The notes: a model not told the origin generated them from the letters alone. A DNA stretch of 64,000 nucleotides from Morella rubra (GCA_003952965.2 CM025850.1:22777804-22841803); one strand, 5' to 3'. Positions 35,901-48,659 are shown, counted from the stretch's first letter. Numbers and translations: made by a program.

Positions 35901-38900
35901 ATTATGTGTTCCTCTTATTTGGATGATGCTCAAATTTCAAGCCCATGGTGAAGGAGGCCTCCTCCTTTATATGATAATTGTTTCCTATAGTAGTGGCTTT
36001 TATTGTGTTTGTCCTCTTGACAACCTCTTTCAAAATTGATAAGTTATTTTTTTTGTTTGTAAGCCGTATTAGATAGTAGTATGACTAATGCATAAAATTA
36101 CAACTACTATTTAAACGAATGTTGGTGGTTACTCGCTACTCAATAAGCCACAAAGTTTTGCTAGTTCAATGCATGATGAGATGAATAAGCTTGACATATT
36201 GTCTCATTATTTCACGTTTGACACAACATGTGCATAGATTGGTTCAAAACCTCACTGTAATATCTATATCATTGCCACCTTTGGGAAAAATTCCCATCTC
36301 TACCCTTGGTTCAGGCCATAGAAAGATTTCTAAATATGGCAGGGTTGTCTTGGCTAGTACATATCCGCCTGTTAACGTTCTCAGCACTTTTTCATGACTG
36401 TATGTGTGAGCATGCACAGTGCTTTTTTCGTTTTGTTTTTTTGCCCTCTTAATTTTTCTTTCTTGTTTATTTTTTCTTCTTTTTCATGGGTTTCAGATGT
36501 TTTACTTTTAGCTATCCAGTTATCTTCAGTTTAACACATCAAGTGATTGACAGCATTTTGTTTTTGTATGAATGTATCTTCATATCAGAAAAGCCTTTAT
36601 AATGCTTGGATGACTACCTCAAAACTACGGGAGTCTGTTAGAGCAAAGAGAACTGAGTTGCAACTGCTGAAGCAAAACTTGACGCTAACTTCCATCCTAA
36701 AGGGGCAAGTAAGATTTGTGGCTACATTTTTATGTATAGTGGACTAGTAAACTTGCTTAAAGGTCACTGTTTGAGAGAATTGTCCTTGTCCTTTTAAGTG
36801 TTGAACTCTACTTGAGTTTATCTATGCTTTGCATTATTATTTATGAATAATTCGGTCACTAGATATGCAGCTGGTCTTGAAACGTTTTTTAATGCTAGTA
36901 TTGCACTTCATTTTACTCCATTGTCATTACCTAAAACCTCTCACGCCCCTCCCCCCCCCTCTCTCCTTTCCGCTCACTTTCCATAACTTTCTGGAAAATA
37001 TCCATGAGGAACTGGGTTCTGGGTTCTCATGTTTGAATATTTACTGGCTGACCTAGGTAAGTGGCTTCTGTCATCATGGTCTGTATGGGTGAAATGGCTT
37101 GAATGCCATTCTGTTAATCATGTGTGCTGAAAAGTTGTAATATTGGCAAATTCTTTTAGACCTTTTCTCTTCTTGATTTCAAAATATTTGAGTTGCATGC
37201 ATGCTTGTGCATAACAATATTTTCTGGTTTCTGTCTGAATATTGCATTTCATGCTAATTATGCATGATGAGTGCAGATGACACATTTGGAAGAATGGGCT
37301 CTTATGGACCAGGATTACTCCAATTCTTTGTCAGGGGTTATTGAAGCATTGAAGGCCAGTACTCTTCGCCTTCCAGTTGTCAGTGGGGCAAAGGTAAGCA
37401 TTAGCATCTCCGCCGCCCAAAAACAGGCATGTTTGTGGCCTAGTAAAAACTTGTTTTGGTGCTTTTGTTGCTACAGGCTGATGTCCAGAATGTGAAGGAT
37501 GCTATTTGCTCAGCTCTTGATGTAATGCAATCTATGGGATCCTCAATCCGCCTTTTGGTTTCAAAGGTGAATATCTTTCCAAATCCCCGGAGTTGTTCTA
37601 TGGTGCTTGCATCAAACTTCTTTTGAAGGGGAAAGATATTATCTACACAAATTGACAAACTGTATTAATTTCAGATGGAGCATAAGCTGTGTATAGGAAG
37701 TTATAAAAATGATCTCTTGATTTACATATTAGTGACATTACTTAGATCTCCATGGCCTTGGCTATGAAAATGTGAGCTACAGATCATTGTGTCCATGGAG
37801 ATGCACTTGGTTGTTATTGATTCGTCCTCTTTTGGTTAGATTTGGATTTATATATCAGCAGATGTCGAATCTATTTCTTCCTCGAGTGGGTGCTATAACC
37901 CTTTAGACGTCGAGTGACTTGACTTCCAATCTTCTGTCTTTATTGTGCACGACTCAACTTTTCTGCCTTCTCAGCCTTTTTGTTTTGTAATTGATGTAAC
38001 CTCCATCATGTTCCCTCCCGTAAAGGAGGTTTAATTTCATTCTGGAGTAACATTTGACAACCTTGTCCGCCGTCTTTCTGCCTCACATCCAGATTGGAGG
38101 CATTTTAGCCAGCCACAAATGGGTCACTTTTCTTTGCGGGCCACATTATTTGCTTACTGTTATGTTTTATGCTTACCACGCTCACACATGCACAATGTGT
38201 TGCTTCACACCTATGCAAATTTTGCTTTTAAAAGAAGTTAAATGGCTTAGTATTCATTTTCTCTAGCAATATCTCTTTTGTTTTCCTGCGAACATGGGTC
38301 TCCGGTAGTTTGTGAAATGGACATGCTGCAAACCGTCTGAGAGATAACTCTAAACCAATGATAGTTTGTGATTGTTCTTTGTCACCTAAAAATTGTAAGA
38401 AGCTTAATATTTCTTCTCTTTGGTTTGTTAGAAGTAAAGAGGAATCTAATTCAGCTCAATCCATGTGTATTTGGAATCTAATAGGTGATCAAAGAAATTA
38501 ATAGGTGATCAAAGAAATTATCTTTTTGCTTTCTTTCTTTTCCCTTTTTGGGGTTGGCTATCCTTGCAGTGTGATTTTTAACATTTGAAATACATAATTA
38601 TATCATTTGATTAGTAGGTGACAAAGAACAATCAGAAGTTCATTTCTCTTTCCATCCTGCATGATAAAGCGACCACTCTTTTTGCGAAGGACCACATAGT
38701 AATCCTAGCACAATGGATTCTGAATCTTGCTTTTCAAAATCATTGTGTCCAGCCTTGGCTTGTTTGTCCATACATATCTAAAACAATTCTTTCTTAATAG
38801 GTTGCAGATGCAAACTCTTCAGTTGCTGAACTTGCAAATACAAGTGCAAAAGAGCGTGCTATGCTTCATCAGTGCAAGGAATTCCTGTCAACAATCGCAG

Positions 38901-39270
38901 CCATGCAGGTAATTTATTTCGGTTGGTAGTTGCCAAATAATTAGGAAGTGGTGTGAATTTTTGCTAAAAAGATGGATATTCCCAATGCCTTCGAACCTGG
39001 CAGATGACTCTTCACAGAGCAAATCCCGTAGCTATTATAGCTGTGAGAGAAAGTGGCACGTCTGCAGCCCATTATGGCTGCAAGTAGCCATTACCAAGAA
39101 ACAAAGCTGATAAAAAGTCTAAATGTTTGTCCATTAGCTGTTTCCATCCTACTGTTCTTCTTCTTCTTCTTTTACAGCACACTTATGGCCAGGTGACAGA
39201 GTCTAGCGTGAGAACACATATCATACAGCTAAAGCGTTTACCTCCTAACCGGACACAAACGAAAGTGTAG
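32915..39270 (+). CDS. QWRF motif-containing protein (AUG8/SCO3-type), 6 exons
   Basis: Exons 32915-34330, 36589-36708, 37277-37393, 37477-37566, 38801-38908 and 39178-39270 are all phase 0 with GT/AG borders. They total 1944 nt, 647 residues. The N-terminal two thirds are basic, serine/proline-rich and disordered (microtubule-binding type). The defining motif LQWRF is near residues 451-455, followed by VNARAGAALCAQWLNAE. The C-terminal exons encode a helical region (AWMTTSKLRESVRAKRTELQ; HLEEWALMDQDYSNSL; SSIRLLVSK). Length and order match Arabidopsis QWRF1/SCO3 and QWRF2. The family (DUF566) includes AUG8, a microtubule-plus-end subunit of augmin; SCO3 acts at the peroxisome periphery and affects chloroplasts. 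Which paralogue this is cannot be decided here. Intron 1 is 2.3 kb. Confidence 0.93.
38369..38634. repeat. Perfect 20-bp inverted repeat in QWRF intron 4
   Basis: TGATTGTTCTTTGTCACCTA at 38369-38388 is exactly inverted at 38615-38634, with 226 bp between. The interior contains a perfect 20-bp tandem duplication (ATAGGTGATCAAAGAAATTA at 38481-38500 and 38501-38520). It could be a degenerate MITE or a hairpin-forming intronic element. No coding sequence. Confidence 0.8.
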
Positions 39271-39411
39271 AGCTCATATCATTTGACTGCCTACGTCAAT
39301 AGCTAACATCAACTTACACCCTTTTTTCGTGGATCCTTGGAACCAGAGGAGATAAAGATAGTCATGTTTGGTTGCGGTATCACAAGAGTGCTGATTTTGG
39401 CTTTCATTGGG

Positions 39412-39486
39412 ATACAGTTCACGTTCTTAGATTGTATGATGTATCTCATGAGTAGATGGCATACAGTTCACGTTCTTAGATTGTAT
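39412..39486. repeat. 26-bp direct repeat in the QWRF 3' flank
   Basis: ATACAGTTCACGTTCTTAGA followed by TTGTAT occurs at 39412-39437 and 39461-39486, a period of 49 bp. It lies 142 bp after the stop codon, probably in the 3' untranslated region. Confidence 0.8.
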
Positions 39487-40607
39487 ACATACATGGATTC
39501 CTGTATAGGCTGAGCAATGTATATGTAAGTATGTAAGTATGTGTATTGACGTGCCGGTGGTCTTCAATTCAATGGTTCTTGATTTGAGTTTTCTTTCAGC
39601 AATTATACGGCTGTGTTACTCTAATGTTCTGTGTGTACAATTAGTTACAAACCTGCATTTACTTTTTCGCATGTGTGTTGTAAGTTTTAGGAATGCAACT
39701 AATCAGAGGAATAATTGAGAGACAACCTCTTAAGGCAGAGCATACAACGATATCTATTGCAAGTCCCCTATGTGGCCCATGAAAATCGTCCTATGCAAAT
39801 TTTCGTCCATGAGAACAATGTGCAACACCCTCGAGGGGAAAATTTTGTAACTTCTGGTGTCTTGATAGGAACAGAAACTTTCTACCACACGATCAAATTA
39901 CACAGTTAACAGATGTAATTACTACTTTTTCTTTTCTTTTCTTTTTTTGTACGAGTAGAAATTCTGTATGACAAATCTACCAGAATGGGTTTCTAAAGAG
40001 ACTAGCCTAACAACTCACGATCCCCCCACTTAAATCAGCCTTAAATCAAACTGCTGATGCTAAAAGAAATTGAATCTGCATGCCTTATCCACGTAGTGTT
40101 AGATGCACACTAATCATCACTAGAGTCTAGCTGGGTTATCACTACATGAATTTGATTATGAGTAAATTCTCATTCTTGTCTTAATTACTGAACCACAAAT
40201 ACAATCTATTTACCCAAGACGAGCGACTTTATCTCATCTCAGTCCTCAGATGCCTAAATGCCTCCAAGTGGACTTGTACGAATCATCACGAATCCATGCA
40301 AGCAGACACCGCTGTCCACTACTAACAATTCGACAACACGACGCGCGACAATTTTCGACGAACCCCAAGAACAAAAACCCAATAAAAACTTTGTCATTAT
40401 ACTTAAACAAGCAACCAAAATCTTTCCCGGAGACTTCGTCCCAAACCTCGCCGGAGAAAGCTCGGACACATGAAACTTGAAGGTTTTCTTGTCATTTGTT
40501 TGTCTTATTTCTCTCTTACATTACTCCCTCACCTCTACACCGCAGGATTTCTACAGAGACAAAATTCTCTCCTTCTCTATCTCTCTATCCCTCTATCTCT
40601 CCATCTC
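39487..40607. other. Convergent intergenic region between QWRF and LOB-domain genes
   Basis: The two genes end towards each other, so both 3' untranslated regions lie here. A CT-rich run is at about 40567-40611, overlapping the end of the LOB-domain coding sequence. Open frames at 40250-40480 have no recognised domain. Confidence 0.45.
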
Positions 40608-41355
40608 TCAGACGAATAAATTTAGCAGCTGCCGATCATCGCCAGAACTTCCGAAGTTCGTCGTCTCGGACTCCTCAGACTTCAGCGACGCCGTCACATC
40701 GATCGACCGCTCCACTCTCGGATAATGACTCCAGGGGGATGCGGCGGGTCGTCTCATAGCGCTAGTGATATCGTCGGCAAACTTAGGTGCCAGTGCGAGA
40801 GTGGGAGGATCGGACGGCTGTGCTTCATGCATGTAAGGCGCCGACGGACGACACAGATTCTGCAGCGTTGATTCGTCCGTTCTGAGTGCGTCCTGGAGTA
40901 TCCCGGTGCTTGTGACATCCGTCATAGGTCTCAGAGTACCACCGGCGAGCACCGTCTCAACCGCCAACTGGCACACATGCCACTTACCACGTGATAGAAG
41001 CCCCACCGCACCGTCCACCGGGTTCACCGTACGGCCACATGCCTCATACAACAAGGACTGGAACAGAGCTGGAGATTTAAGAAAACGCATAAAAAATCAA
41101 ATCCACGTCACATTTGAATTAATAGAAAAAGGAAAACAGAGAAAATGGAATCGTGAAGAGTGAAAACCGACGGGCCCTGTGGGATTCGGGGACGGCGGAA
41201 ACGAAGGAAATGAGGTCACTACGGCCAAAAAACTTGGCGAGCAAGAGGACCGCGTTGCCTTGGGCTGCGGGAGACTCAATCCACTGCAGACAGGATCTTA
41301 GAACGCACGTCTCGCTGCAACCCTTTCGCAGCACCCGGCAACCGTTGCAGCTCAT
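40608..41355 (-). CDS. LOB-domain (LBD/AS2-like) class II transcription factor
   Basis: Minus-strand exons 41355-41172 and 41068-40608 (GT/AG, phase 1) give 645 nt, 214 residues. The LOB domain begins at once: [17 protein letters not shown], with the zinc cysteines C3, C6, C13, C17 in the C-x2-C-x6-C-x3-C pattern. Then follow [40 protein letters not shown] and, across the intron, [20 protein letters not shown] and [21 protein letters not shown]. The class I leucine-zipper-like coiled coil is replaced by this class II form, as in Arabidopsis LBD37-42; the closest by eye are LBD40/41/42. Members are plant-specific nuclear DNA-binding regulators, several tied to nitrogen or hypoxia responses. 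The C-terminal tail is variable and ends [10 protein letters not shown]. Confidence 0.93.
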
Positions 41356-43895
41356 TTTGCCCTCTCTCAGAGATTTATCGTGAGGATCAAGCCAAGGTAC
41401 CGAGGAGTGAGAGTGAGGATGAGGATGTTGCCCCTATTAGAAATTATAAATATGCAGAAGAAAGCAAGCAAATTCGTCATGGTTGGTCAAGAATTAACTA
41501 TAGTCGAGTTAAAATGCAGCTCGGAGATGGACTTTTCTGTACGGGTTGTGTTGGTAAGGCAGTGTGAGGGACCCACGGGGGGGTGCGATTGTCGAGGTCG
41601 AGGTCGTGGAGAATATCTTCCAAACTCTGGGCAAGAGCGGCTCCGTGTTTCCGCAGCACTCTGTTCTTAGCGTATATCGACCGTCGGATATCGCTTTTTT
41701 TTGTTTGTTTAGATCTCTGATGAACTTTCACCGTCGGATCTATTTCTTTATTATGCTGCTTTGATAATCTTCGTACTTCGTTTGGGCACCAACTGGGGGC
41801 TAACATCCACCGTCCATTAAAAGAATGGAAGTGACGCTTTAGGTGAAATGAAGTCCTATAGAAAACTTTGGGTCTTATTATTAATCAATAATTAAGCCTT
41901 TTGAGCTTTAATAGGTAAGCCTTATCGGCTTTTTGGAGTCTAGGACCCCCCTACCATATCTTCATTCTCCACAAAAAGAGACCCCAGCTTACCTTATTGG
42001 ATTATATTATTTCATAGGCTTCGCTTTATTACCTAAAAAAGACAAAAATAAGGGAAAAATAAAAAGAGAAGAGGAGGGGATAAAAATATTTTTATATATA
42101 AAATTTATTATGATGTTGGGATAATTGTGTCATTTATGATTACCTAGCATTCAAGCGACAATTAGAATCATTTTATGAATATTGTAAGTAATTTAAGAAA
42201 TCTTTGTCCACCCTTTAATATAGAACGAATGGCATTTAAATATTTATTAATTCAATTTGTTGCTTTTTATTAGTAGCTTTGTTATTTAGATTGAATATGT
42301 TCCGTGGGAGATGCTTGATTGTTACGGCCTTTATAAGAGTGGGGGGTGCGGACGAAATTGTGTTATTTGGCCCCCCAGCGATCGTGGGCATCCAATTAGG
42401 AAGGTTCTACACGATTGAGATTTGTTGATAGACGCGGCGAAACGAAAGGATTGTAATTTGCAACCCAATGCTCCGATTCTTTTGCTTGTTGTACGAGTCC
42501 TTGTCGCTTTCCAAGTTCCAACTTTTTCTTTTTCTTTTTCTTATGAGCTTTGTCCTATGCTACTTTTTTATTTCGTTAAAGCTTTTGTTAAAGAAAAGTA
42601 GGTGCAGGATGCCGTGGAACCGACTTCAAGAGGAGCTCGACAGCCGACTGTTTCTCAAGAGGAGGCTGACATGCACCGCACAATTTTCCCTTTCCCCATC
42701 ATTTATCGAACTTGGACCCATTCGATCGCCCATCAATCTCTTCCTTTTCAATCTTACGAGTGGCTTTATCTGATTGTTGAGTTTTCAGTGCGCACAAAAG
42801 CCTTTCAGGAGTCCCAAACTTTAGATGCATCACGGTGATCTTCTTGATGTCTCTGGCACTAAATTAAGGATGCTTGCTAAGGAGGCGGTGGGTCGTGTGG
42901 TGCGCCATTGACGAAGCCGAATGTGGACTCTTGCACATGCGAGGCGTCACCTAGTGGCTAGTACTATGCCTCGCACACGCGGTACCAACGGATGGCCTCG
43001 CGAGTTTCGTTTGTGTTGCATGAAAGAGCACAGAATTTACAAGTACAAGAATGCCTTTATGTGACGCGTGTCCTGCTTTAGGTGGGTGTAATTAATATCC
43101 TCGGACTTGATTGACAGGTAACCCAAAAGTAATGCTATAGCCTTTCTTCTGTTCCATCGATTTATTAGTTGTAGTCCACCAAATCTTTTGCAGGTGCGCT
43201 TTATTAACAGAACATGCCAGAACCTCCAACACAGGAACGAGAGGTTTAAGGTGCTCATCTACCTCCTCAGGAATTGCCTTTTGCAGTAGTACCGCTCAAC
43301 AAGGAAAAATAAAAATAAAAATAAACCACTTCAACATTCTCAATCTGGAGTGTCTGCAAATAAACTCGAATCTTTTGATTACGAACAATATTTTTAATAA
43401 CTATATAGTCGACGAAAACCTGGAGTTTTCCAACGAAGTTTCAGACACAAAAAATAAATATTTAAAATTTTATTTTCGACTTTCATTTCCTAATATGTCA
43501 ACATAAAGGAAAAAAGAATAAAACAGATTGCATATCTAGATCATTGCGGACAGAGAGAGGCCTTGGCCTGGCTACAAGGCCATTTCTTTGGGCCTTTTGA
43601 GTACCAGAAACTATATAGTCCAGTGTTTCAATCCACCCAAGGTGGATGGGGGCCCAATTGTAGGTAAACGAACTTATCTTTTGACCTTTAAACTTTCGGT
43701 TTGAGGCAGCAAATTGCTTAAGGTTCTCCATTTCTAGTACTTTTTTGTTTTGATGCAGATCGGTTGAAGTCATGTACGGTAACAGTTGAATAACGAGTGG
43801 TGGAAGCCAACCTACGTTGAGCAATTAGTACGGGGTGCTTCGTGTGAAAACAGTGGGAACAAAAAAAAAAGTTGGGGGAATGAAGAACTTAGGTG
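41356..43895. other. Upstream flank of LOB-domain gene and intergenic DNA
   Basis: Probably contains the LOB-domain gene promoter immediately right of 41355. Beyond that I see no gene: frames at 41380-41806, 42468-42838 and 43498-43824 overlap on both strands and have no recognisable domain. Confidence 0.4.
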
Positions 43896-44111
43896 ATGTT
43901 CGTTTTTATGTTTTTTTTAGGATTCTGATGAAATTGTTAATATTTAGGTGATGTTAAAGTTGTATAAAAATGTGTGTAGAAGTTGTTGAAAAGGATTGAT
44001 GTGTGTAAAAAAGTAATAAAGTGTTGTATTAAAATACGTGTATGTTATGATATTTGGATTGTAAAAATAAAAGTAAGATTCAAATCCTACAAAAATGATG
44101 AAAACGAACAT
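43896..44111. mobile_element. MITE-like element with ATGTTCGTTTT ends
   Basis: ATGTTCGTTTT at 43896-43906 is exactly inverted at 44101-44111 (AAAACGAACAT). The inverted similarity continues inward (TTTTTTAGGATTC near the left; GATTCAAATCCTACAAAAA near the right). The 216-bp AT-rich interior is non-coding. This is the size and shape of a non-autonomous DNA transposon. Confidence 0.75.
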
Positions 44112-46183
44112 GACTTTATTTTCTCTTTTGAAAGTCGCCCTGATACCCAGTTGATTTCCGTTTGGACCGGAAATTAAACATAAAACATTGATGTTTTGCA
44201 GCAGTTCTTAATATTGTTTGTGTCTACAGTCGTAATGTCACGGATTTTGTTTCGAATAATACAACACAATTGCGAACCTACACCACCTCGGCGGGTTTCC
44301 AGTTTCCACTTCTGGTCTCTCCCGCACCCCTCTTCTATGACGAATGAAATCCATACAACTGGAGCTTCGTATGCTGTGTAGCACATTTGGTGGCAATTAG
44401 GAGGTCCAAACGTCGACCAACCATCCGATGTGCGCAAATAACAAGTCTTCGTCTGTGCACCGCTTGCTGCTGGGATGTCATCATAGCCCAGTGGTCCATC
44501 AAAAGAAAACTGCGTCAAAAGCACGCAGGTGCTTCCTCATTTGGCATGGTGTGAATCGTGTGATCAACATTTAAGTGCTACTTCCACTGAGAAAGAGCAA
44601 GCATTGGTGCTTAAAGGAACAGTAGTAAACTCCTATATCGGCAGCTTCCTGATTGAAACCATGTCGGCCCTCGAACGTCAAACTTGAATATATTGAATTA
44701 ATATAAACTGTCTACGATATGCGTAGAGGCACGACGGCTGTGCCGGTTCAGTGTGGTATATATTCAAAATCCCAATTGCCAGAGACAGCGGGCGGGGGTA
44801 AAGAGGACCATACTTTGTTTCTGACTTTAGACGTATTCAAACAGCAAACAATTAAATTAACAGAGCTAATGTTTGATTCAATCTGCTTCTTAAGGTTTAT
44901 GATTTTTTAGATCTGATTTTGTTTTTTATTTTTTAATTTATATGTATCTTTTGTCAATTTCTCTCTGCCCTACCCAACCGTAACTAATACGGTCAACGGG
45001 TACAAAGAACTTAGACAAGAGAAGCTTCTCGGAAGTTGGTAGAACCCATTGAAAGTTGGCAGTTTACGGATTATCTGCTCACCTTCTGAAACTTTGCCGT
45101 GGGAAACCAGAAGTTTCGATGAAATATTATAAGAATGGACCATGTGATCAGGATCTGAACGCAAGAAATATTGCCAATGTAGAACCAAATATCCGGCTGC
45201 TAAAATATTCTACGCCAACACACAAGCGTTTATGTTGGCCAAAAGTCGTCCTTTTGGATCAACGAATCTCTTGCTAAATATTGCCGGCGAACTTCCACTT
45301 GCACTTTCTCTCTCGATGTCGAGATATTTAAAGGCACGTCTGTTCCCCGCTTCCGAGAAACTTCTCCACTCTGACCATGGCGATCGGCCTATGCATCAGT
45401 ACGGCACCTAAAAACTTTCTTCCTCCTAAAGCCGGCTTCGTTGAGCCTTGGGTAATTAAGGTGGCGTCCTAAGCCCCCTGAGACATACAACTCTCACTCG
45501 TAAGAAGACCCATGTTTTTGTGACGTTAAAAAAAAAAAAATCCAAACCAGGCATCCATATTGGTAGATTGGGTTGGCCCGAACTCTTTTATCAAATATAT
45601 ATTAGAAAACAGTTAGTGCTCTTGTATGAAGTGTCCGTTTCTAATAAATTGATCGTGCTCGTTAAAAAGAAAAATGATAAATAAATAAAGAAGTTCTTGG
45701 TAGTTTTTATTTTATATTTGTGGGCATAATTAATTGATGGGACTTATCTTCATAAGGTGGGTATGGTTTCAGTGTCTATCCAGAGCAATGTAGGCCATGA
45801 TCTCATGTCAACCGAGGTTATCTACTTCCTCCAATTGGTTAACCGACCAACTAATAAACTATAGGGGTGTGAAGCTTATAGAATCATTTTTGCTTAATTA
45901 AGCAGCCCATGGATTGACATCAAAACAAAGTCGAACTAGCTAGAATCTTCTAATAGCCGATCCAACCGTCATTCCGGTTGGAAAAATGATAGCCACAGGA
46001 TAAGCTTTCAAATCTGGGGTACGTCAGCCGACTTAGTTGATAGATATTAATTAATCAGGCTCTCCATGATAATGGAGATATATAATTACATGTTTGAACA
46101 CAAAAATAAAAATAAACTAATATTAAATCGAAAACCTGCAGGCGCTTCACAATTCCACGCGGTTTTGTATAATGATTCGTGAG
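44112..46183. other. Intergenic DNA, no confirmed gene
   Basis: A 116-codon minus-strand frame at 44174-44524 (CHQMCYTAYEAPVVWISFV) is uninterrupted but matches no family I know and has no partner exons. A short open frame at 45377-45472 is listed separately. Otherwise AT-rich intergenic sequence. Confidence 0.4.
45377..45472 (+). CDS. Possible short open reading frame, 31 aa
   Basis: ATG at 45377 in a strong context (ACCATGG) opens a 31-codon frame, MAIGLCISTAPKNFLPPKAG and 11 more residues, ending in TAA. A TATA-like ATATTTAAAGG lies about 55 bp before it (~45323). It may be a small peptide gene, the first exon of a gene whose remainder I cannot find (a possible donor GGGTAATT lies inside), or chance. 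No family recognised. Confidence 0.2.
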   Translation: MAIGLCISTAPKNFLPPKAGFVEPWVIKVAS

Positions 46184-46352
46184 GCGTTTGTTTACCCAAA
46201 TTTTAAAAAATATTCTCAAAATTTTTAGAATATTTTGAATGTTAAAGTTTATTGAGATTTGTGAAATGTATGTGTAAAAGTGTGAAATTTATTGAGATTT
46301 GTGAAATATGTTCAGTGTGGTAGAAATTTTAGACCTCTAAAAAATTAAGCAA
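46184..46352. mobile_element. MITE-like fragment, relative of 21006-21183
   Basis: Begins GCGTTTGTTTACCCAAATTTT and contains TTTATTGAGATTTGTGAAAT twice (near 46249 and 46288), the same interior motif as the 21006-21183 element. The right end is unclear, so this is probably a decayed copy. Confidence 0.45.
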
Positions 46353-47680
46353 ATAAAAGCCCCTTAATTTTGTACCGACTAGTTGACTCTTTTTTTTTTT
46401 TTTCCTCTCAAGAATCTAAATTATCCAGGCTGTTTCACGAGGAAATAAATACCAAAGCAACTAAGGAATATTACTCGGGTATTCAAAGTTCTCTCTCTTA
46501 CGCAAAGCCTACAAGGCTACAAGTTAATACTTTTCGTTCTTCAGAAATTTGGCATACATGTTATTATATACTGGTTTGGTACCGTCCATGGAAAAACTAT
46601 TTTGCTTGGCCATATCTCAGTGAGTGCGCCAGATCACCATTGGGAGGAGCATTAATTTCGGATCGCGGAGAAACATGAGCCAAGTTTGGTGGTGAGTAGG
46701 CTTTGCTTAACATTTATATTGGATCGTGAATCGTCTTGGGTGGTTGTTCAAGGCACACCTGTCCTGTCCAATTCGGAGGCCAATTGGACAAATTTTTTAC
46801 CTTTGAAAAAAACAGATTCCAATTCGAATTTGGTGTGTTCGCATTTCCAACGTTGACGCATGTAAAACATGCTGGATTCTTTTAATTACGCCAAACAGTA
46901 CCGTCTAGTGTCGTGGCCAAAGAAGATTTGACACCAGCTGGGAATACACGACAGACAGTCGGCACATTAGTGTAACAGAGAGACACCAGCTTAAGTAAGG
47001 CCACCTGTCATCCTAATCAGTTCCAGGTGGAAACAGCTTGCCGATGCCCAAAGCCATCTCTTCTTAATTCTTATCCACACCAATACATCCTCTCTCTCTC
47101 TCTCTCTCGGCCTCATCAGCATTCTGCACCCTAACCAAGTCCCCCACATGGAAGTTCTTAAGAAGATGCTAAATCATTGCAAGATTACATGCACTTGTGC
47201 GTGAACCTCATGGACAGTGCCACAGTGGGTACTGTACTCGTCAGTTAAAAACCGTCGCATACTCCCTCACACACACTGTTTCTCTAACATGCGAATTAGC
47301 TGGCCTCATATGAACTCAACAGACTCAGGCAACAGTCCTTGAAGCGCCTCTCACGCGGATATGATGCTAACCTCATGATGGACATGCTGTGCGTAGGGAA
47401 AGTTCGAAACTTTTGACGCTGTGCGTTTTAAAGTGATTGCAAGAGGATTCGACAAATCTGAGCAGGAAAAGAAATATACCAATTGGATTCTAAATTGGGA
47501 AAAAATTAATTGAATTATCACTATCACAAACTGAGCTGAGCAAACATAGAGAGTTCAAATTCTATGTACAGATATAAATATATCTGACCCAAGACTGACA
47601 GACGAAGAACAAATTAATTAAAACTAAGAAATCTAATTAAAAAATTGCTGAATCCTAATTTCCGAGAAGTCCAAATTTAA
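46353..47680. other. Downstream flank of the zinc-finger gene
   Basis: Contains a CT microsatellite at 47090-47109 and, next to the stop codon at 47681, the probable 3' untranslated region of the minus-strand gene. A 102-codon frame at 46370-46678 has no recognised domain. Confidence 0.4.
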
Positions 47681-48436
47681 CTAGTATTGAGAAGCTTCGA
47701 TTTTTGGTGGCATCAAGACGCGGGGCTTCTTCGCTGGGTGAGGGCTTTCCACCTCGTCTTCCCCGGAGATGAAGAACTTAGGTGAGAACTCCGGCAAGGC
47801 AGGGAGGTTGAGGTCGAAATCACGTTGGTGAAGGTTGTTGTGGCTGTGGCTGCGGCTGGGGGATGACCCTGCGCCTTCAGAGGTGGTTACGACGCTGTTC
47901 CCGCCGCTTCCGCCTTCGTAGTGACAACGCTTGTGTCCACCCAAAGCCTGTCCGGTCGGGAAAGACTTGTGGCAGATGGAGCACTCGTGGGACTTACCAC
48001 TGCTGTTGTTAGAGGCTGTGACGGTGGCAGAGGTGGTGGAGGAGGCGGATTGGTCTTCGCCTGCAGCGGCGTGTTTTCGGTGGCTGGCCTTGTGTCCACC
48101 CAGAGCCTGGTAAGAGGAGAAGGCCTTGTCGCAAACAGAACACTTATAGACAAGCTTCGTTGCAGAGGCCGCTGCCGCGGCCTCTGGTGCCACGGAAGGA
48201 GTAGGAGACAGGTAGCGCTTTGATGAGGCAGTGGTGGTGGTCGTGGTAACGCCGCCTCCACGAGCGAGCATGATGAGGCAGAGAGCGAGGTACTCTTCCT
48301 CAGTGTGTGGCTGATCGAAACGCCCACGTTTCGAACGCTTGCGCTTGGTCCATGGCTCAAGGGAGTGGATGTTGGCCTCCTCGAAGTGGAACGAAGGGGT
48401 GGCCGTGGTCGGAGAGTTGAGAGCTTCCAGAGCCAT
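47681..48436 (-). CDS. C1-2i C2H2 zinc-finger repressor (ZAT10/STZ/AZF type)
   Basis: Intronless, 251 residues, starting MALEALNSP at 48436. An in-frame ATG 79 codons upstream exists, but family members start at MALEAL. Features in order: basic B-box/[12 protein letters not shown] (31-39); L-box [16 protein letters not shown] (47-61); zinc finger 1 with C99, C102, H115, H119; zinc finger 2 with C152, C155, H168, H172. Both fingers carry the plant-specific QALGGH. An EAR repression motif DLNLP is at 208-212, then an acidic/basic tail. This architecture is that of ZAT10/STZ, AZF1-3 and SCOF-1, nuclear EAR repressors induced by drought, salt, cold and wounding. Lack of introns fits the family. 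Confidence 0.95.
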   Translation of the reverse strand: MALEALNSPTTATPSFHFEEANIHSLEPWTKRKRSKRGRFDQPHTEEEYLALCLIMLARGGGVTTTTTTASSKRYLSPTPSVAPEAAAAASATKLVYKCSVCDKAFSSYQALGGHKASHRKHAAAGEDQSASSTTSATVTASNNSSGKSHECSICHKSFPTGQALGGHKRCHYEGGSGGNSVVTTSEGAGSSPSRSHSHNNLHQRDFDLNLPALPEFSPKFFISGEDEVESPHPAKKPRVLMPPKIEASQY

Positions 48437-48599
48437 CAGTTTCACTGTTTGCTTTTCCTGAGCTTGCTTAGGCCAAAGGAAATGAAAGTCTCTTGGAGTT
48501 AACGGCTGAAACACTGAGACAGAGAGACAGAGGAAGGAAAAGAGAGACCTCTGAATTGGTGAGGCTTGTGAGTGAGGGAGTGAGGAGGGGTGTGATGGG

Positions 48600-48605
48600 T
48601 TTATA
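48600..48605 (-). promoter_or_regulatory. Candidate TATA box of the zinc-finger gene
   Basis: TATAAA on the minus strand, about 165 bp upstream of the MALEAL start. It lies between the coding region and the tandem duplication at 48660-49114. Confidence 0.6.
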
Positions 48606-48659
48606 AGGCAAGGGGGATGAGCGAGGAAAGGAAGCTGCGTGACAAGTGGTGGGAAAGTA

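Noticed and set aside
44174..44524. 116-codon minus-strand frame
   Set aside because: Uninterrupted but with no family match and no neighbouring exons; chance is the simpler explanation.
47887..48360. 157-codon minus-strand frame overlapping the zinc-finger gene
   Set aside because: Alternative frame of the ZAT-like gene with low-complexity composition and no domain.
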